Source: Sphingomonas sp.
Lineage (GTDB): Bacteria > Pseudomonadota > Alphaproteobacteria > Sphingomonadales > Sphingomonadaceae
Direction of reading: 5' to 3'
Assembly: GCF_025363195.1 (NCBI RefSeq)
Contig: NZ_JANYEK010000141.1
Span: forward strand, 1-32,517
DNA: 32,517 bases
Under the pieces are notes generated by a model that had not been told where the DNA came from, made no database searches, and saw only the letters and a list, made by a program, of their open reading frames with translations. This document shows positions 30,001-32,517 of the stretch, one piece after another (position 1 is the stretch's first letter; every line of letters begins with the position of its first letter). The position numbers were made by a program, and so were the translations under genes.

Positions 30001-32517
30001 ATGTTGCGTTTCATGCCTTTCCTTTTGCTCGGTATTTCCACGCCTGCTTTCGCCGCAGGACAATTGCCCGCGACCGTCGCGCCGATTTCCTACGATATTC
30101 GCATCACACCCAACGCCACGGCGATGACCTTTTCGGGCCGCGAGACGATCAAGGTCGATGTGCGTGAGGCGACCTCGACGATCACGCTCAACGCCGCCGA
30201 TCTGACCATCGCTTCCGCGACGTTCGATGGGGCGAAGGTTCCGGTGACGCTGAACCCCGCGCTGCAGCAACTGACCGTCACTTTACCGAAGGCAGCGGCG
30301 AAGGGACTGCACGACCTCGACTTCACTTGGAGTGGGAAGATCAATCAGTCGCCGCTTGGCCTGTTCGCGATCGACTACAAGAATCCGGATGGCAGCGCGG
30401 CGCGGATGCTGGCGACGCAGTTCGAGGCGCCTGATGCGCGCCGCTTCGCGCCATTGTGGGACGAGCCATCGTTCAAGGCGACCTTCAAACTGAGCGCAGT
30501 GACGCCGGCCGGGCAGCTCGCTTTCTCGAACATGCCCGCCGCCAACGTGACCAAGCAGGCCGATGGTACGCAGCTCTACAGCTTCGACGTGAGCCCCAAG
30601 ATGTCGAGCTATCTGATGTTCCTCGGCATGGGCGATATGGAACGCCACACGGTGATGGCGGGCAAGACCGAGATCGGCATCATCAGCCGTCGCGGCGTCG
30701 GCGCACAGGGCGACTATGCGCTCAACGCAGCCAAGCGCCTGCTGGCCTATTACAACGAGTATTTCGGCACGCCGTATCCGCTGCCCAAGCTGGACATGAT
30801 CGCCGGGCCTGGTTCCAGCCAGACGTTCGGTGCGATGGAGAATTGGGGCGCGATCTTCTATTTCGAGAATGAATTGCTGTTCGATCCGGCCCGCGCGACC
30901 GAGAGCAACCGGCAGCGCATCTACACCGTCGTCGCGCACGAAATGGCGCACCAATGGTTCGGCGATCTCGTCACGATGGCGTGGTGGGACGATCTTTGGC
31001 TGAACGAAGGGTTTGCCTCCTGGATGGAGAACAAGGCGAGCGCCGATCTCAATCCGCAATGGAATGCGAGGGCTACGGCGGTTTCGTCCGATCGCGAAGG
31101 CGCACTGGGCGCGGACGCCACCGCCGCGACCCACCCGATCATCCGCAAGATCAATTCGGTCGACGAGATCGGCGGCGCGTTCGACGGGATCACCTACCAA
31201 AAGGGGCAGGCCGTGATCGGCATGCTCGAATCGACGCTCGGACCGGACGTGTTTCGCGCGGGCATTCGCAATTACATGGCGAAGTACAAATACAGCAACA
31301 CCGTCACCGACCAATTGTGGGCCGAATTGTCGGCCGCGGCGGGCAAGCCCGTGGCGGATATCGCGCACGATTTCACCCTGCAGCCGGGCGTACCGCTGAT
31401 CTCGCTGACCGGTGCAGCCTGTGGTCGCGGCGTGACCAAGACGACGCTGACCCAGGGGCGTTTCGGGCTCGATGCCGCATCCAAAAAGCCGCTGTCGTGG
31501 AGCGTGCCGCTGCGGGTCGGCATCCTGGGCCAGCCGGACAGCGACGTGATCGTGCGCGGCGCGTCACCGACGATGGTGACGCTGAAGGGCTGCGGTACGA
31601 TCGTGCTCAACCAGGGCAAGGGCAGTTATGTGCGCGGCAAATACGATCTGGGCGGCCATGCCGATATCGTCCGCGATTTCACCAAGCTGCAATTGACCGA
31701 CCAGCTCGGCACGCTGGGCGATGATTTTGCGCTGGCGCTGAGCGGCGATCAGGATCTGACCGGATATCTGGCGGTGCTCGACAAGGTCACGGTCGATGCC
31801 GATCCGATCGCATGGTCGATGGTCTCGGGGCAGCTCGGTCGTATCGCCGATCGTTTTGCCCATACGCCGCTGGGCGATAGGCTGGAGCGCCGCAACGCCG
31901 CGCTGCTCGCCCCGGTGATGAAACGTGTCGGGTATCAGGCGGTGGCCGGCGAGTCCCCGCTGATCACCAATCTGCGCGAAACGCTGATCGGTGGGCTTGG
32001 CGCGACTGGCGATCCCGCGATCATGGCCATGGCACGAACCTATGTCGCCGCTTTGGCGAGCGATCCGAACGCGATCCCTCCGGCGATCCGCGCCCCGATC
32101 CTGTCGACCTATGCGCTGAACGCCAATTCTGCTGAATGGGATGCACTGCTGAAGATCACGGTGGCGGAAAAGAATCCGGTCGCGCGCAATGCCTATGTCC
32201 GTCTGCTCGGCGCGACACGGAATGACGCGCTGGCGCAGCGTGCGCTGGATTTGATCAAAACGGACCGGATCAGCGCCCCGCAAAAGGCCAGCGTGCTGCG
32301 GGCGGTCTCCGGGCGGCATCCGGACATGGCGTTCGATTTCGCGGTGGCCAATTTCGCATTGGTCGACAGCTTTACCGAAGGGGCGGCCCGGGCGAACTAT
32401 GTCGCCAGCCTGGGTGGGGGATCCAACGACCCGGCGATGCCGGCGAAGATCACCGCCTTCGCCGCGAAAAATCTGCCATCTGATGCGCGGGGCGGGGCGG
32501 CCCGCGTGGTCGCCGGC
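30001..32517 (+). CDS. M1 family metallopeptidase (aminopeptidase N-like), exported; 3' end outside the window
   Basis: 839 codons are present and the frame is still open at the window edge; the family is about 850-880 residues, so only a short tail is missing. A signal peptide (MLRFMPFLLLGISTPAFA, then AGQL) predicts a periplasmic or secreted enzyme, unlike cytosolic PepN. The exopeptidase motif GAMEN is at 277-281, the zinc motif HEMAH at 313-317, and the third ligand Glu336 is in NEGFAS, exactly 18 residues after the second His. The N-terminal beta domain (about 20-215) and the helical ERAP1-like C-terminal domain (after about 540) are also recognisable. It removes N-terminal residues from peptides. 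AAGG lies upstream of the ATG at a long spacing of about 11 bases. Confidence 0.94.
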   Translation, partial: MLRFMPFLLLGISTPAFAAGQLPATVAPISYDIRITPNATAMTFSGRETIKVDVREATSTITLNAADLTIASATFDGAKVPVTLNPALQQLTVTLPKAAAKGLHDLDFTWSGKINQSPLGLFAIDYKNPDGSAARMLATQFEAPDARRFAPLWDEPSFKATFKLSAVTPAGQLAFSNMPAANVTKQADGTQLYSFDVSPKMSSYLMFLGMGDMERHTVMAGKTEIGIISRRGVGAQGDYALNAAKRLLAYYNEYFGTPYPLPKLDMIAGPGSSQTFGAMENWGAIFYFENELLFDPARATESNRQRIYTVVAHEMAHQWFGDLVTMAWWDDLWLNEGFASWMENKASADLNPQWNARATAVSSDREGALGADATAATHPIIRKINSVDEIGGAFDGITYQKGQAVIGMLESTLGPDVFRAGIRNYMAKYKYSNTVTDQLWAELSAAAGKPVADIAHDFTLQPGVPLISLTGAACGRGVTKTTLTQGRFGLDAASKKPLSWSVPLRVGILGQPDSDVIVRGASPTMVTLKGCGTIVLNQGKGSYVRGKYDLGGHADIVRDFTKLQLTDQLGTLGDDFALALSGDQDLTGYLAVLDKVTVDADPIAWSMVSGQLGRIADRFAHTPLGDRLERRNAALLAPVMKRVGYQAVAGESPLITNLRETLIGGLGATGDPAIMAMARTYVAALASDPNAIPPAIRAPILSTYALNANSAEWDALLKITVAEKNPVARNAYVRLLGATRNDALAQRALDLIKTDRISAPQKASVLRAVSGRHPDMAFDFAVANFALVDSFTEGAARANYVASLGGGSNDPAMPAKITAFAAKNLPSDARGGAARVVAG

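Overview
This window is a high-GC chromosomal segment. Gene content points to an alphaproteobacterium of the Sphingomonadales, most likely Sphingomonas or a close relative. The reasons are an RcdA-type DUF1465 gene, a DksA with only one zinc-finger Cys, small DUF465 proteins, a host-attachment-family protein, the recG/sdhE/mfd neighbourhood and PilZ single-domain proteins. I assigned the genus from remembered family patterns, not from a search. There is no phage, plasmid, IS element or CRISPR array; almost everything is housekeeping or conserved accessory content.

Layout. 1-4.7 kb (minus strand): the 5' part of an MlaA/VacJ gene, then the tight cluster argJ - inositol-monophosphatase-like - GST, with an MDR-family oxidoreductase upstream. 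4.86-8.0 kb (plus): a 90-residue exported-looking small protein, a structured leader, and secA. 8.1-10.8 kb (minus): a lipoprotein, tRNA-Asn, nadK and moaA. 11.2-13.6 kb (plus): a degenerate-GGDEF/EAL protein coupled to a small secreted NTF2-like protein. 13.6-19.9 kb: mfd and sdhE (minus), recG (plus) and a PilZ protein (minus). 20-24.5 kb (minus): tyrS, then the serS-surE-nlpD-like operon. 24.6-26.3 kb: a host attachment family protein (plus), facing a Ser/Gly-rich surface protein with a PEP-CTERM-like tail (minus). 26.7-28.9 kb: dksA, a second PilZ protein, a divergent pair of DUF465 genes and rcdA. 28.9-32.5 kb: a nitronate monooxygenase (minus) and an M1 aminopeptidase (plus) that runs off the window.

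How the parts relate. Several genes concern the envelope and export (mlaA, secA, the lipoprotein, the NlpD-like LytM factor, the Ser-rich surface protein, the exported M1 peptidase). A second theme is DNA repair and transcription coupling (mfd, recG). A third is signalling (EAL protein, two PilZ proteins, DksA, RcdA). I see no single novel multi-gene system. The most interesting leads are the secA leader (a small signal-bearing ORF ending just before a long-range stem in front of secA, an arrangement like SecM-secA), the low-complexity Ser/Gly protein with a VPAPP variant of the sorting tail and a regulatory-looking AT-rich upstream region, and competing inverted repeats in front of moaA.
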